Assembly: GCF_001296025.1 (NCBI RefSeq) | Contig: NZ_LJHV01000015.1 | Location: 1-39,345 of the forward strand | DNA: 39,345 nt | Reading direction: 5' to 3' | Source of the DNA: Porphyrobacter sp. AAP60 | GTDB lineage: Bacteria > Pseudomonadota > Alphaproteobacteria > Sphingomonadales > Sphingomonadaceae | Notes under the pieces: model-generated | What the model saw: only the letters and a program-made list of their open reading frames with translations | What the model was told of the DNA's origin: nothing | Databases searched by the model: none | Position numbers and translations under genes: made by a program | Part shown: in pieces, positions 32,606 to 39,345 of the stretch | Numbering within the stretch: position 1 is the first letter of the stretch | How the letters are laid out: each line of letters starts with the position of its first letter

Positions 32606-33693
32606 CCCTGACATTGCATGAAGGCAACGTGCGCGCCTTTTTCGATGCGCCGTTCAATGCCTATCCGCCCGAAATCGGCTATGTCTCGCCATTGAAGGGC
32701 GATATCGAAAAGATGCTCGATCCGGCGAAGAATCCGCTGTGGCTGGCAGGCAATCCTTACCGCTTCTGGACCGTGCACCGCGGGGCCAAGCCGATGGGGC
32801 GGATCATCGCCCACATGCACCGCGCTTCGAACCAGCGGTGGGGCTGGAACCGGATGCAGTTCGGCTTTTTCGATTGCGCTGACGACCGCCAAGCCGGGCA
32901 GATGTTGCTGGATGCGGCAGAAGGCTTTGCCCGCGAACATGGCACGGCGGAACTGGTCGGCAATTTCAACCTCACCGCGATGCAGCAATGCGGGGTGATG
33001 ACCGGAGGGTTCGGCGAACAGGCCTACACCGACATGATCGTGGGCGCGCCGTGGCTGCCGGACATGCTGACGGCAGCGGGCTTTGCTCCGTTCTTTCCGA
33101 TGACCACTTTCGAAGTGGATTTGCGCAAGGCCAAACCCGTCCCGCCCGCGCTTGACCCGGCGCGGTTCACCTTCGCGCCGATCAGGAAGAGCACCTTCCC
33201 CGAGCGAATGGAGGAAGCGCGGCTGCTGCTGAATGATGGCTTCCACGATAACCCGATGTTCGTGCCGCTGACGGCAGATGAGTTCCAGTTTCAGGCGGGC
33301 GAACTCAGCACCATCCTCGATCCGCGCCTGTCATCGGTGCTGAAGCGCGATGGCGAGCCGGTGGGCGTGATCATCGCCATCCCCGATCTCAACGGCTTTC
33401 TGAAAGCCACCCGTTCACGCTTCGGCATCACAACGCCGTGGCATTTCCTGCGTTACCGCATGAACCGCAAGCGTGCGGTGATCATCTTCTATTCGGTTGC
33501 CCGCGCTGCCCACAGCCAGGGTATCATGGGGGCGATGCTGGCCCATACGCTGGAACGGGTGCGCGGCGCGGGATACGAAACCGTCGGCGGCACGTGGATC
33601 GCGGATGAAAACCCCGCGAGCCTGCGGCAGGTCGAGAAAATGGACGGTCGCGGACTGCACAAGCTCAATCTCTTCCGCAAGGCGCTGGCATGA
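32602..33693 (+). CDS. Tandem GNAT-fold N-acetyltransferase-like protein (YghO-like)
   Basis: The 363-residue protein has two GNAT-like halves. The N-terminal half has MQFGFFDCADDRQAGQMLL and GTAELVGNFN, a pattern seen in the YghO-like group, followed by GAPWLPDMLTAAGF. The C-terminal half (about 240-363) has a more regular acyl-CoA binding segment, RAAHSQGIMGAMLAHTL, and NPASLRQVEKMDGR. No signal peptide is present. The substrate is unknown. The start overlaps the membrane-protein stop and the stop overlaps the nitroreductase start (both ATGA), so its product is made in step with its neighbours. Confidence 0.8.
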   Translation: MTLTLHEGNVRAFFDAPFNAYPPEIGYVSPLKGDIEKMLDPAKNPLWLAGNPYRFWTVHRGAKPMGRIIAHMHRASNQRWGWNRMQFGFFDCADDRQAGQMLLDAAEGFAREHGTAELVGNFNLTAMQQCGVMTGGFGEQAYTDMIVGAPWLPDMLTAAGFAPFFPMTTFEVDLRKAKPVPPALDPARFTFAPIRKSTFPERMEEARLLLNDGFHDNPMFVPLTADEFQFQAGELSTILDPRLSSVLKRDGEPVGVIIAIPDLNGFLKATRSRFGITTPWHFLRYRMNRKRAVIIFYSVARAAHSQGIMGAMLAHTLERVRGAGYETVGGTWIADENPASLRQVEKMDGRGLHKLNLFRKALA

Positions 33694-34664
33694 GTGCCGA
33701 GGTGCTGCGGCGGGTGGTTGGCGCGGCGTCGGCCTCGCCCAGCGTCCACAATGTCCAGCCTGCGCGCTGGCGGATCGATGGCGATACGCTGGTGCTGCTG
33801 GAGGACACATCACGGCGGCTGGCGGTGGGCGATCCGCAGGGCAATGACGCCGCAATCAGTCTTGGCGCGGCGGCCGAGGGCGCGGCGATTGCCGCCTCTG
33901 GCGAAGGGCTGGCAACGCGGGTGGAGCGGATTGACGGTGAAGACGGGGACTTCCGTAAGGTCGCTCGCCTCACTTTCGCGCCCGGCGCTGCTCCCGATCC
34001 GCTGCTGCCTGTGCTGGAGATGCGGGCCTCGTGGCGGGGCAGCTTTCTTGCCCCCACCGCGCAGGATCGCACTGCTGCCGCGGCGCTGGCAGGCGCGGAT
34101 TGCACCATCATCACCGATCCCGCCGCCATCGCAGCCGTCGCCGCCGCCTACGACGCGGCGAGCTATGCGATCATGCGCGCACCTGGCTTCCGCGCCGAAC
34201 TGACCCACTGGATGCGGTTGAAGCGCAGCCACCCCGATTGGGCGCGTGACGGGCTGAATGCGGCGGCGATGCAATTGTCCGGCGTTGAAGCGCTGGCGGC
34301 AGGCGCGGTGCTTGGCCCGCTGTTCCGCCCGCTCGCTGCCGTGGGCCTTGCGCCTGCGCTGCTGGCCGAGGCCAAGGGCTTTGGCAAAGCAGTCGGGGTA
34401 GCGCTGTTCCACCGGCCCGCAGTTGAAGACCCGTTCGATAGCGGGCGCGCATTCCACCGCCTGTGGCTGGCGATTGATGCCGCCGGCTTTGGCGCGAATG
34501 TTCTGGCTGCGGTCGCCGATCATCACGAAACCGCAAGCGCGCTATGCCGCGATAACGGCGTACCCGTAGGTCACCGGCTGATCAGCGCCTTCCGCATCGG
34601 GCGGCGCGGCGGCCAGCCCTTCCCCCGCGCCCGCCTGCCGCTGGGCGAGGTGCTTGTCAGTTAG
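33690..34664 (+). CDS. Acg-type nitroreductase-like flavoprotein
   Basis: The 324-residue protein begins with ASPSVHNVQPARWRI (15-29), matching the APSxHNxQPWRF phosphate/FMN-binding segment of the Acg branch of the nitroreductase family. Later GAPGFRAELTHWMR-like and KGFGKAVGVALF segments fit this branch. It probably binds FMN and oxidises or reduces a small molecule, or sequesters FMN as proposed for Acg; enzymatic function is uncertain. It is the last gene of the cluster, and its TAG stop overlaps the TAA stop of the convergent cytochrome gene by two bases. Confidence 0.82.
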   Translation: MSAEVLRRVVGAASASPSVHNVQPARWRIDGDTLVLLEDTSRRLAVGDPQGNDAAISLGAAAEGAAIAASGEGLATRVERIDGEDGDFRKVARLTFAPGAAPDPLLPVLEMRASWRGSFLAPTAQDRTAAAALAGADCTIITDPAAIAAVAAAYDAASYAIMRAPGFRAELTHWMRLKRSHPDWARDGLNAAAMQLSGVEALAAGAVLGPLFRPLAAVGLAPALLAEAKGFGKAVGVALFHRPAVEDPFDSGRAFHRLWLAIDAAGFGANVLAAVADHHETASALCRDNGVPVGHRLISAFRIGRRGGQPFPRARLPLGEVLVS

Positions 34665-36280
34665 AGCAGCTTGAGAAACGCGATCAGCGCCTGCCGGTCC
34701 GCCGCAGGCAGATCGCTGCCATATTCATGCCCGCCATTGCCCAGCCCGGGCTGGCGCGTATCCACCCATTGCGGCGTCGCAATAGGCCGATAGCCTGCCG
34801 GATAGCGCCCCTCCGCCGTCAGCCGAATACCCATGCTGTCCCAGTCAAGCGCATGGCCGCCCACCATGAAGCGTCGCGGGCGCAGCTTGGGATCGAGCAG
34901 CGCGGCAAGGCTCGGCACCGCGCCATTGTGCAGATAAGGCGCGGAGGCCCACACCCCGGCGAGCGGCGGTGCAGCGTAGCCACCGCTATCCTGCACACGG
35001 ATCGCATCACGATAGGCAGATGCGCGAATAGCCTCGGCAAGCGCCGGATCGAGCACCTCCAGACGCAGGCGATCAGTGCCGACATCGCCGATCCAGTCGG
35101 GGTAATCGGTCAACAGCGGCGCGCCATCGTTCCAGTCGAAGCTGCCATGGCACGCCGCGCAGCCCTTCGCATAGATACCCGCCCCGCGCTGCGCCTGCGC
35201 CAGATCGACCGGGCCGGGAAAGGGCTGCGGGCGGTATTGCGCAAGCCAGCCGAAGATTGCCCGCGCTTCGGGAATATGGCGCTGTGCCTCTTCCGGCTTC
35301 ACGCCCATGCTGGGGACGGTGAAAAAGCTCGTGATCGCCGCCAGCTCTGCCGCATCGGCCTTGCCCGAAGGGGTGGCATAGGCGCCATCGGCCAGCAAGC
35401 GGCTGCGGCGGTGGCGCAAACCAAGATCGGGGATCGAGACAAAGCCGCGCTCTCCCGCTCCGCCGCCGATCAGGGGTGTTCCGCTCTGGAACTTCAATGC
35501 CGCGACGCCGTTGGTCGCCCCCGGCAATCCGTTGGGGAATGTCAAGGCCCGTTCCGCCGCGCCGTAATCCTTCAGCCGCCGCTGCGCCAACGGCAGCACG
35601 ATCCAGCGCAGGGACGCCCGCTCTTGCCAGCCCATTTCGGGAAACAGCGTATCAGCAGCCGCCAGCAGCGCCGGATCGGCTGCGTGGCGGTTCAGCGCGG
35701 CGAAGATCGCCTGCGTGTAGCTTTCCAGATCGAGCGAGGTGTTCGCCATCCCCGGAACGGCGCGGGCCGTGTCAGGCAAGCCGTCGGGCGCATAGGCAAC
35801 CCCGGCATGGCACGCCGCGCAGCCGAGATTGGCAACTTCGATCCGTACGCCGCCCACCGGAGCGATAAAGCCATGGGTCATCCCCAGCGGTTTTTCACTG
35901 AAAGCAGGCACGGCGGGCAAATCCGTGCCGTCCAGCCGTGCAGGGTAGAGGAACCCGAAACGCCGCATCACTTTGCGCAAGGTGGCGGCATCAGTGGCGG
36001 CGGCAGGATCGCGTGTCTGTTCGTCCAGCACCAGCGCTGCGGCAGTCAGCTTCCACGGGATCGCATTGGTTTCCAGCGCGCCGAGCGATATCCCGCCAAA
36101 GCCTGCGCCGATAAACGCCGCCGCGCCCATGGTCGTTTCTGGCGCAGCCGGGTTCAGAGCGGGCCGCGCCAGCGACGCACCATCATGCCGCGCGCCCACC
36201 ACCGCATATCCGCCGAGCGCCAGCACCGCGGCGAGAACGGCTGCGCCAGCAATGCGGAAAGCGCGTCTGCCCGTTGCCAT
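34661..36280 (-). CDS. Di-heme c-type cytochrome of the cytochrome c peroxidase/RoxA-like group
   Basis: The 539-residue protein has an N-terminal hydrophobic segment (AVLAAVLALGGYAVV), serving as a signal or anchor, and two CAACH heme c motifs, one about residue 160 (LGCAACHAG) and one about residue 380 (KGCAACHGS). The motif YLHNGAVPSLAALLDP near the C-terminus is typical of RoxA-like and di-heme peroxidase proteins. It should act in the periplasm, receiving electrons or oxidising a substrate; the actual reaction is unknown. The ATG at 36280 gives a normal signal; a TTG at 36316 in the same frame is possible. It lies 65 nt downstream of the CHASE2-EAL gene and could be co-transcribed. Confidence 0.85.
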   Translation of the reverse strand: MATGRRAFRIAGAAVLAAVLALGGYAVVGARHDGASLARPALNPAAPETTMGAAAFIGAGFGGISLGALETNAIPWKLTAAALVLDEQTRDPAAATDAATLRKVMRRFGFLYPARLDGTDLPAVPAFSEKPLGMTHGFIAPVGGVRIEVANLGCAACHAGVAYAPDGLPDTARAVPGMANTSLDLESYTQAIFAALNRHAADPALLAAADTLFPEMGWQERASLRWIVLPLAQRRLKDYGAAERALTFPNGLPGATNGVAALKFQSGTPLIGGGAGERGFVSIPDLGLRHRRSRLLADGAYATPSGKADAAELAAITSFFTVPSMGVKPEEAQRHIPEARAIFGWLAQYRPQPFPGPVDLAQAQRGAGIYAKGCAACHGSFDWNDGAPLLTDYPDWIGDVGTDRLRLEVLDPALAEAIRASAYRDAIRVQDSGGYAAPPLAGVWASAPYLHNGAVPSLAALLDPKLRPRRFMVGGHALDWDSMGIRLTAEGRYPAGYRPIATPQWVDTRQPGLGNGGHEYGSDLPAADRQALIAFLKLL

Positions 36281-36345
36281 CGGTACCCGTTTGATCCGGC
36301 GGCGCGGGATAATCAAGCCCGGCCTGGTCCTGCGGCCCCCGCCTT

Positions 36346-38664
36346 TCAGGCAGCGATCCCGGCAGGTTGGCTGACCAGAGCAGCCAGTTCGTCGGCTGGC
36401 AGGGGGTGGCTGACAAAATAGCCCTGGGCATAGTCGCAGCCGATGGCCTTCAGGAAGGCAAGGCAGGCCGCGTCCTCTATCCCCTCGGCCACCACCTTGA
36501 TGTCAAGCTCGTGCGCCAGCTGCACGGTTGACCGCACCAGCATCGCATCCCCGCGATCAATGTGGGCGTGCTGCACAAAGCTGCGGTCGATCTTCAACTC
36601 GGTCACCGGCAGCAGTTTGAGGTAGTTGAGCGTCGATTGCCCGGTGCCGTAATCGTCCATCGAGATATTGATGCCTGCTGCGCGGAACGTCTCCAGCACA
36701 GCGATGGCCTTTTCGGTATCTTCGAACTGGGCGCTTTCGGTCACTTCGAAGGTCAGTCGCTGCGCCGGAACCCCTGCGCGCGCCACCAGTGCCAGCGCCT
36801 TGGCGGCAAAACTGTCCGATGTCAGCAGCCCGGCCGAAATGTTGACCGCCACGCCGATCACAAGATCCTGTTCGCACCATTTGCGCATATCCGCGATCGC
36901 GATCGCCAGCACACCCAGCGTCAAATCGTCGATCCGGCCCGATTCCTCGATTACCGGGATGAAGAAATCGGGTGGCAACATCCCGCGCACCGGGTGGCGC
37001 CACCGCACCAGCGCCTCGACAGCATCGATGCGGCCGGTCGCAAGGTTCTGTTTCGGCTGGTAAAACGCCATGATATCGCCATCGCGCAGCGCATCATCCA
37101 GTTCGCCCAGCAGCGAGAAGTGCTCCGCCGCTGTCTCGCCCTCGCCATCGGCATGAAAGCGCCATGGCTTGCCCGTTCGCTTGGCCTGCGCTGCCGCGTG
37201 GGCCGCGTTGGACGTAGCGCCTGGCGCCCCGGCAGCGGCGACCCCGAAGGTAAAGGACACGCCCAATTTGCGACCGGCCACTTCGAAGGGGCTGCGCATG
37301 ATCGCCCTGAGCCCGGCCATCACCGGTTCCAGCTCGTTCATCTCCAGCGGCGTGCGCCATACCAGAGTGCGGTCTTCGATGCGGTAAACCGTTGTCGCCG
37401 AGGCCGCGACAGTCAGGCGTTCCACCAGGCGGCGCAGCAGTTCGCCGACGTTTTCCGCCCCCACAGCCAGCTTGAGCGCGTCGAAATCGTCGATCTGCGC
37501 GGCGATGACATAGCGATCGCCCCCGGTTTCGCGCTGCGCATCCAGCGCCAGCCGGTTGGGCAGGCCGCTTTCGGCGTCCATCCGGCGGCCGAGTTCGGCA
37601 AAGCGATTGGTAAGGATTGCCAGACGCAAGACAGCGGCCGCGCCAATCAGGGTCAACGCCGGGATGACTTCAAACCACACCGCACCCAATACCCGCGCCG
37701 CAATCCACACCGCCAGCAGCGCGATCGTTCCGGCCGCAGCGCGTTGCACCACCCACAGACGCCGGCGCGCGCCGCTGAATAGCAAAGCGACAATTGTCGC
37801 CAGACCCAGCGGTGCAACCCATCCGCCATAGGTGGGAACGGCAGCGCCAAGCGTTTCTGCAGCCAACGCCTGCACGATCACGCCATGGATCACCCCGTGG
37901 CGCGGCACCAGGTACCGATCGCCCGTTTCCACCGCTGTCGCTCCGACGATCACGTCCTTGTCTCTTAGCGCTTCAGGCCGAAACATGCCGCGTTCGATGG
38001 CGATAAAGCTGTGCCGCGGGATAGATGCGGGATCGACCGCGTAATCGATCGGGAAGCTCGGACCCACTACGCCGGAGCGTCCGGCAACGAAGGCTGCAAT
38101 CGATGGCCGGGCAGTGCTGGCGGTGATGGTGCCCAGCGGCATCCGCCGCAAAAAGCCGTCACGGTCGGGAGAAATCGAAACCGAAGCGAGATAGGCCTCG
38201 GCGCGCAGCGGAGCGATGGGAAGGGTATCAAGCTCGCGCACCTGATTGAAACCGACTTTCTGGGCAAAGGTCGGCAGCGCCACAGTGGCTTGGGCAGCGG
38301 CAATGGCGTCGCCGAAAGCGCGATCCTTGGCCGGATCGGAGGCCCCGGAAAAATCGACATCGAAACTGATGGATCGCACGCCAGCTGCATCAAGCTGATC
38401 GACGAGCCGCGCATAGTGATCGCGCGGCCATGGCCAGCTCTGGATCGCGGCCATGCTGGCTGCATCCATTTCAACCACATGCACCTGCCCCGAAGCAGGC
38501 CGGTCGAGCACGGAAAAGGACAGTTCATCGAGCCGGTGCCCGGCCCCGCGAAACGATCCCGCCACCGCCGCCAGCGCCACCAGCACGGCAAGCGCGAGCG
38601 TGCCTGCAGCTCTCAACCAAAGCGAATCCGGCAGTTCCGGAAGAGAAGTCCGAAAAGAACTCAA
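36346..38664 (-). CDS. CHASE2 sensor with degenerate GGDEF and intact EAL c-di-GMP phosphodiesterase domain
   Basis: The 772-residue protein has an N-terminal membrane helix (about 18-37), an extracytoplasmic CHASE2 domain (about 45-275, with VVEMDAASMAAIQSWPWPRDHYA), three membrane helices (280-355), a GGDEF-like domain (360-500) and an EAL domain (520-760). In the GGDEF domain the catalytic loop is replaced by RIEDR (428-432), so it probably does not make c-di-GMP. The EAL domain keeps E550-A-L, NIS (608-610), FEVTES, DDYGTG (670-675), KID and EGIED, so it should hydrolyse c-di-GMP. The start is TTG at 38664, with GGTAGG 9 nt upstream, 18 nt after the stop of the FecR-like gene. It probably converts a periplasmic signal to lower c-di-GMP. 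Confidence 0.93.
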   Translation of the reverse strand: MSSFRTSLPELPDSLWLRAAGTLALAVLVALAAVAGSFRGAGHRLDELSFSVLDRPASGQVHVVEMDAASMAAIQSWPWPRDHYARLVDQLDAAGVRSISFDVDFSGASDPAKDRAFGDAIAAAQATVALPTFAQKVGFNQVRELDTLPIAPLRAEAYLASVSISPDRDGFLRRMPLGTITASTARPSIAAFVAGRSGVVGPSFPIDYAVDPASIPRHSFIAIERGMFRPEALRDKDVIVGATAVETGDRYLVPRHGVIHGVIVQALAAETLGAAVPTYGGWVAPLGLATIVALLFSGARRRLWVVQRAAAGTIALLAVWIAARVLGAVWFEVIPALTLIGAAAVLRLAILTNRFAELGRRMDAESGLPNRLALDAQRETGGDRYVIAAQIDDFDALKLAVGAENVGELLRRLVERLTVAASATTVYRIEDRTLVWRTPLEMNELEPVMAGLRAIMRSPFEVAGRKLGVSFTFGVAAAGAPGATSNAAHAAAQAKRTGKPWRFHADGEGETAAEHFSLLGELDDALRDGDIMAFYQPKQNLATGRIDAVEALVRWRHPVRGMLPPDFFIPVIEESGRIDDLTLGVLAIAIADMRKWCEQDLVIGVAVNISAGLLTSDSFAAKALALVARAGVPAQRLTFEVTESAQFEDTEKAIAVLETFRAAGINISMDDYGTGQSTLNYLKLLPVTELKIDRSFVQHAHIDRGDAMLVRSTVQLAHELDIKVVAEGIEDAACLAFLKAIGCDYAQGYFVSHPLPADELAALVSQPAGIAA

Positions 38665-38682
38665 GAGCCGATGCCTACCGGT

Positions 38683-39345
38683 TCACGGGTTCAGCGAACG
38701 ACCGCGGGAAGCAGGCGCAGCATCCCGCATTCCATCGGCAGGGCCAAAGTTGCGGGGCGCGTCAACAGCGCCGCCGCCGATCAGACTCGCATTGCCTTCA
38801 TCGCCTCCCATGATGTCGAACTTCGGGTTGGCAAAACGCGCATCATCAAGGCTGAGACCAAAACCGCTATTGCCGGTGCCAGTGCCGTTGCCGTTCCCGC
38901 CACCATTGCCGTTCCCGTTCCCGTTACCGTTCCCGTTACCGTTACCGTTCCCGTTTCCGCCGCCGTTGCCGCCGTCGTTGCCGTTTCCGCCGCCATTGCC
39001 GTTGCCGTTGCCGTTGTTGCCTTTGCCGTTGCCGCGGTCGCCGTCGTCATCGCGATCACCATCATCGTCGCGATCACCATCATCGTCGCGGTCACCATCA
39101 TCGTCGCGGCCATTGCCATTGCCGTCGCCGTCGTCATCGCGATCAGCATCATCGTCGCGGTCACCATCATCGTCGCGGCCATTGCCATTGCCGCCGCCAT
39201 TGTCATCCGCGCCGCCATTACCGTTATTGCCGTCGCTGTTGCCGTTCCCGTTGCCGTTGCCGTTGTTGCCGTCGCCGTTCCCGCCGCCGTTGCCATTCCC
39301 GTTGCCGTTATTGCCGTCGCCGTTCCCGCCGCCGTTGCCATTCCC
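38683..39345 (-). CDS. C-terminal part of a FecR-like or other low-complexity Asn-Gly-Asp protein (N-terminus off the right edge)
   Basis: The minus-strand frame is open from the edge to TGA at 38683-38685, 220 codons. Almost all of the visible part is low complexity: Asn-Gly/Gly-Gly repeats around two blocks of RDDDGD hexapeptides, then a normal C-terminal tail (GFGLSLDDARFANPKFDIMGG...RGRSLNP). The domain that would name the protein is outside the window. A FecR-domain protein is suggested because such genes often precede CHASE2 genes and in sphingomonads can end in Asn-Gly tails; this is inference. It sits 18 nt before the CHASE2-EAL gene and probably belongs to the same operon. Asp-rich repeats could bind calcium. 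Confidence 0.75.
   Translation of the reverse strand, partial: GNGNGGGNGDGNNGNGNGNGGGNGDGNNGNGNGNGNSDGNNGNGGADDNGGGNGNGRDDDGDRDDDADRDDDGDGNGNGRDDDGDRDDDGDRDDDGDRDDDGDRGNGKGNNGNGNGNGGGNGNDGGNGGGNGNGNGNGNGNGNGNGNGGGNGNGTGTGNSGFGLSLDDARFANPKFDIMGGDEGNASLIGGGAVDAPRNFGPADGMRDAAPASRGRSLNP
39034..39180 (-). repeat. 18-bp repeats encoding RDDDGD hexapeptides
   Basis: On the minus strand two blocks of RDDDGD-type hexapeptides occur: three units, one of which reads RDDDAD, then a GNGNG spacer, then four units. The DNA unit is CGCGACGATGATGGTGAC with silent changes between copies. Asn-Gly microsatellite DNA flanks both sides (38886-39033 and 39181-39345). Confidence 0.85.

Noticed and set aside
34727..36421. 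A 564-codon plus-strand frame opposite the cytochrome gene
   Set aside because: The minus strand encodes two heme motifs and a signal segment; the plus frame is Arg/Ile/Gln-rich with no motif.
39034..39180. Possible CRISPR array
   Set aside because: The units are 18 bp, contiguous, without spacers, and keep a reading frame; this is a coding repeat.
38781..39341. Minus-strand Ala/Thr/Met-rich frame in the right-edge repeat
   Set aside because: It is the out-of-frame reading of the Asn-Gly-Asp repeats; only the frame ending at 38683 has a normal C-terminal tail and leads into the next gene.

Overview
This is a GC-rich stretch of an alphaproteobacterial chromosome, most likely from Sphingomonadales (Erythrobacter/Novosphingobium-like). 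The family call is an inference from gene content: a tpsBA pair with Gly/Ala-rich repeats, an S46 peptidase, glk-zwf-edd-eda, a Zymomonas-like GH68 enzyme with a ROK fructokinase, and CHASE2 and FecR-type genes with Asn-Gly tails. No rRNA, tRNA, IS element, prophage or CRISPR array was seen. Two perfect 16-bp parS sites (16036-16051 and 23690-23705) suggest that the window lies close to the replication origin and the ParB loading zone.

Layout. (1) 1-7977, minus strand: a two-partner secretion locus, tpsB followed after 1 nt by a giant tpsA that leaves the window at its left edge inside a run of 24 prolines. (2) 8255-9933: a Gly/Glu-rich lipoprotein with a Fur-like box upstream, divergent from a DUF1826 gene. 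(3) 10023-12167: an S46 dipeptidyl-peptidase. (4) 12262-22519: glucose catabolism, with glk overlapping a divergent PEP-carboxylase-like gene, then parS, an 11-bp tandem repeat, a LacI regulator, a FucP-type sugar transporter, and zwf-edd-eda. (5) 22511-29558: sucrose utilisation, with fructokinase, GH68 enzyme and TonB receptor on the minus strand and a GPH/SUT-type transporter and LacI regulator on the plus strand, around two LacI-type operators. (6) 29647-34664: five closely packed genes (GNAT-like protein, ThiF/E1-like protein, polytopic membrane protein, tandem GNAT protein, Acg-type nitroreductase) that look like one uncharacterised pathway. (7) 34661-39345, minus strand: the end of a FecR-like low-complexity protein, a CHASE2-EAL phosphodiesterase, and a di-heme cytochrome c.

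Regions 4 and 5 form a nearly complete route: sucrose crosses the outer membrane (TonB receptor) and inner membrane (transporter), GH68 splits it, Glk and fructokinase phosphorylate the hexoses, and Zwf, Edd and Eda give pyruvate and glyceraldehyde-3-phosphate. Lactonase and phosphoglucose isomerase are not in the window. A 14-nt element followed by a GC-rich hairpin occurs in the leaders of both glk and zwf and may link their expression.

The best candidates for undescribed biology are the five-gene ThiF/nitroreductase cluster, the PEP-carboxylase-like protein that lacks family-defining motifs, and the motif-hairpin leaders. All functions are read by eye from sequence; no database search was possible.
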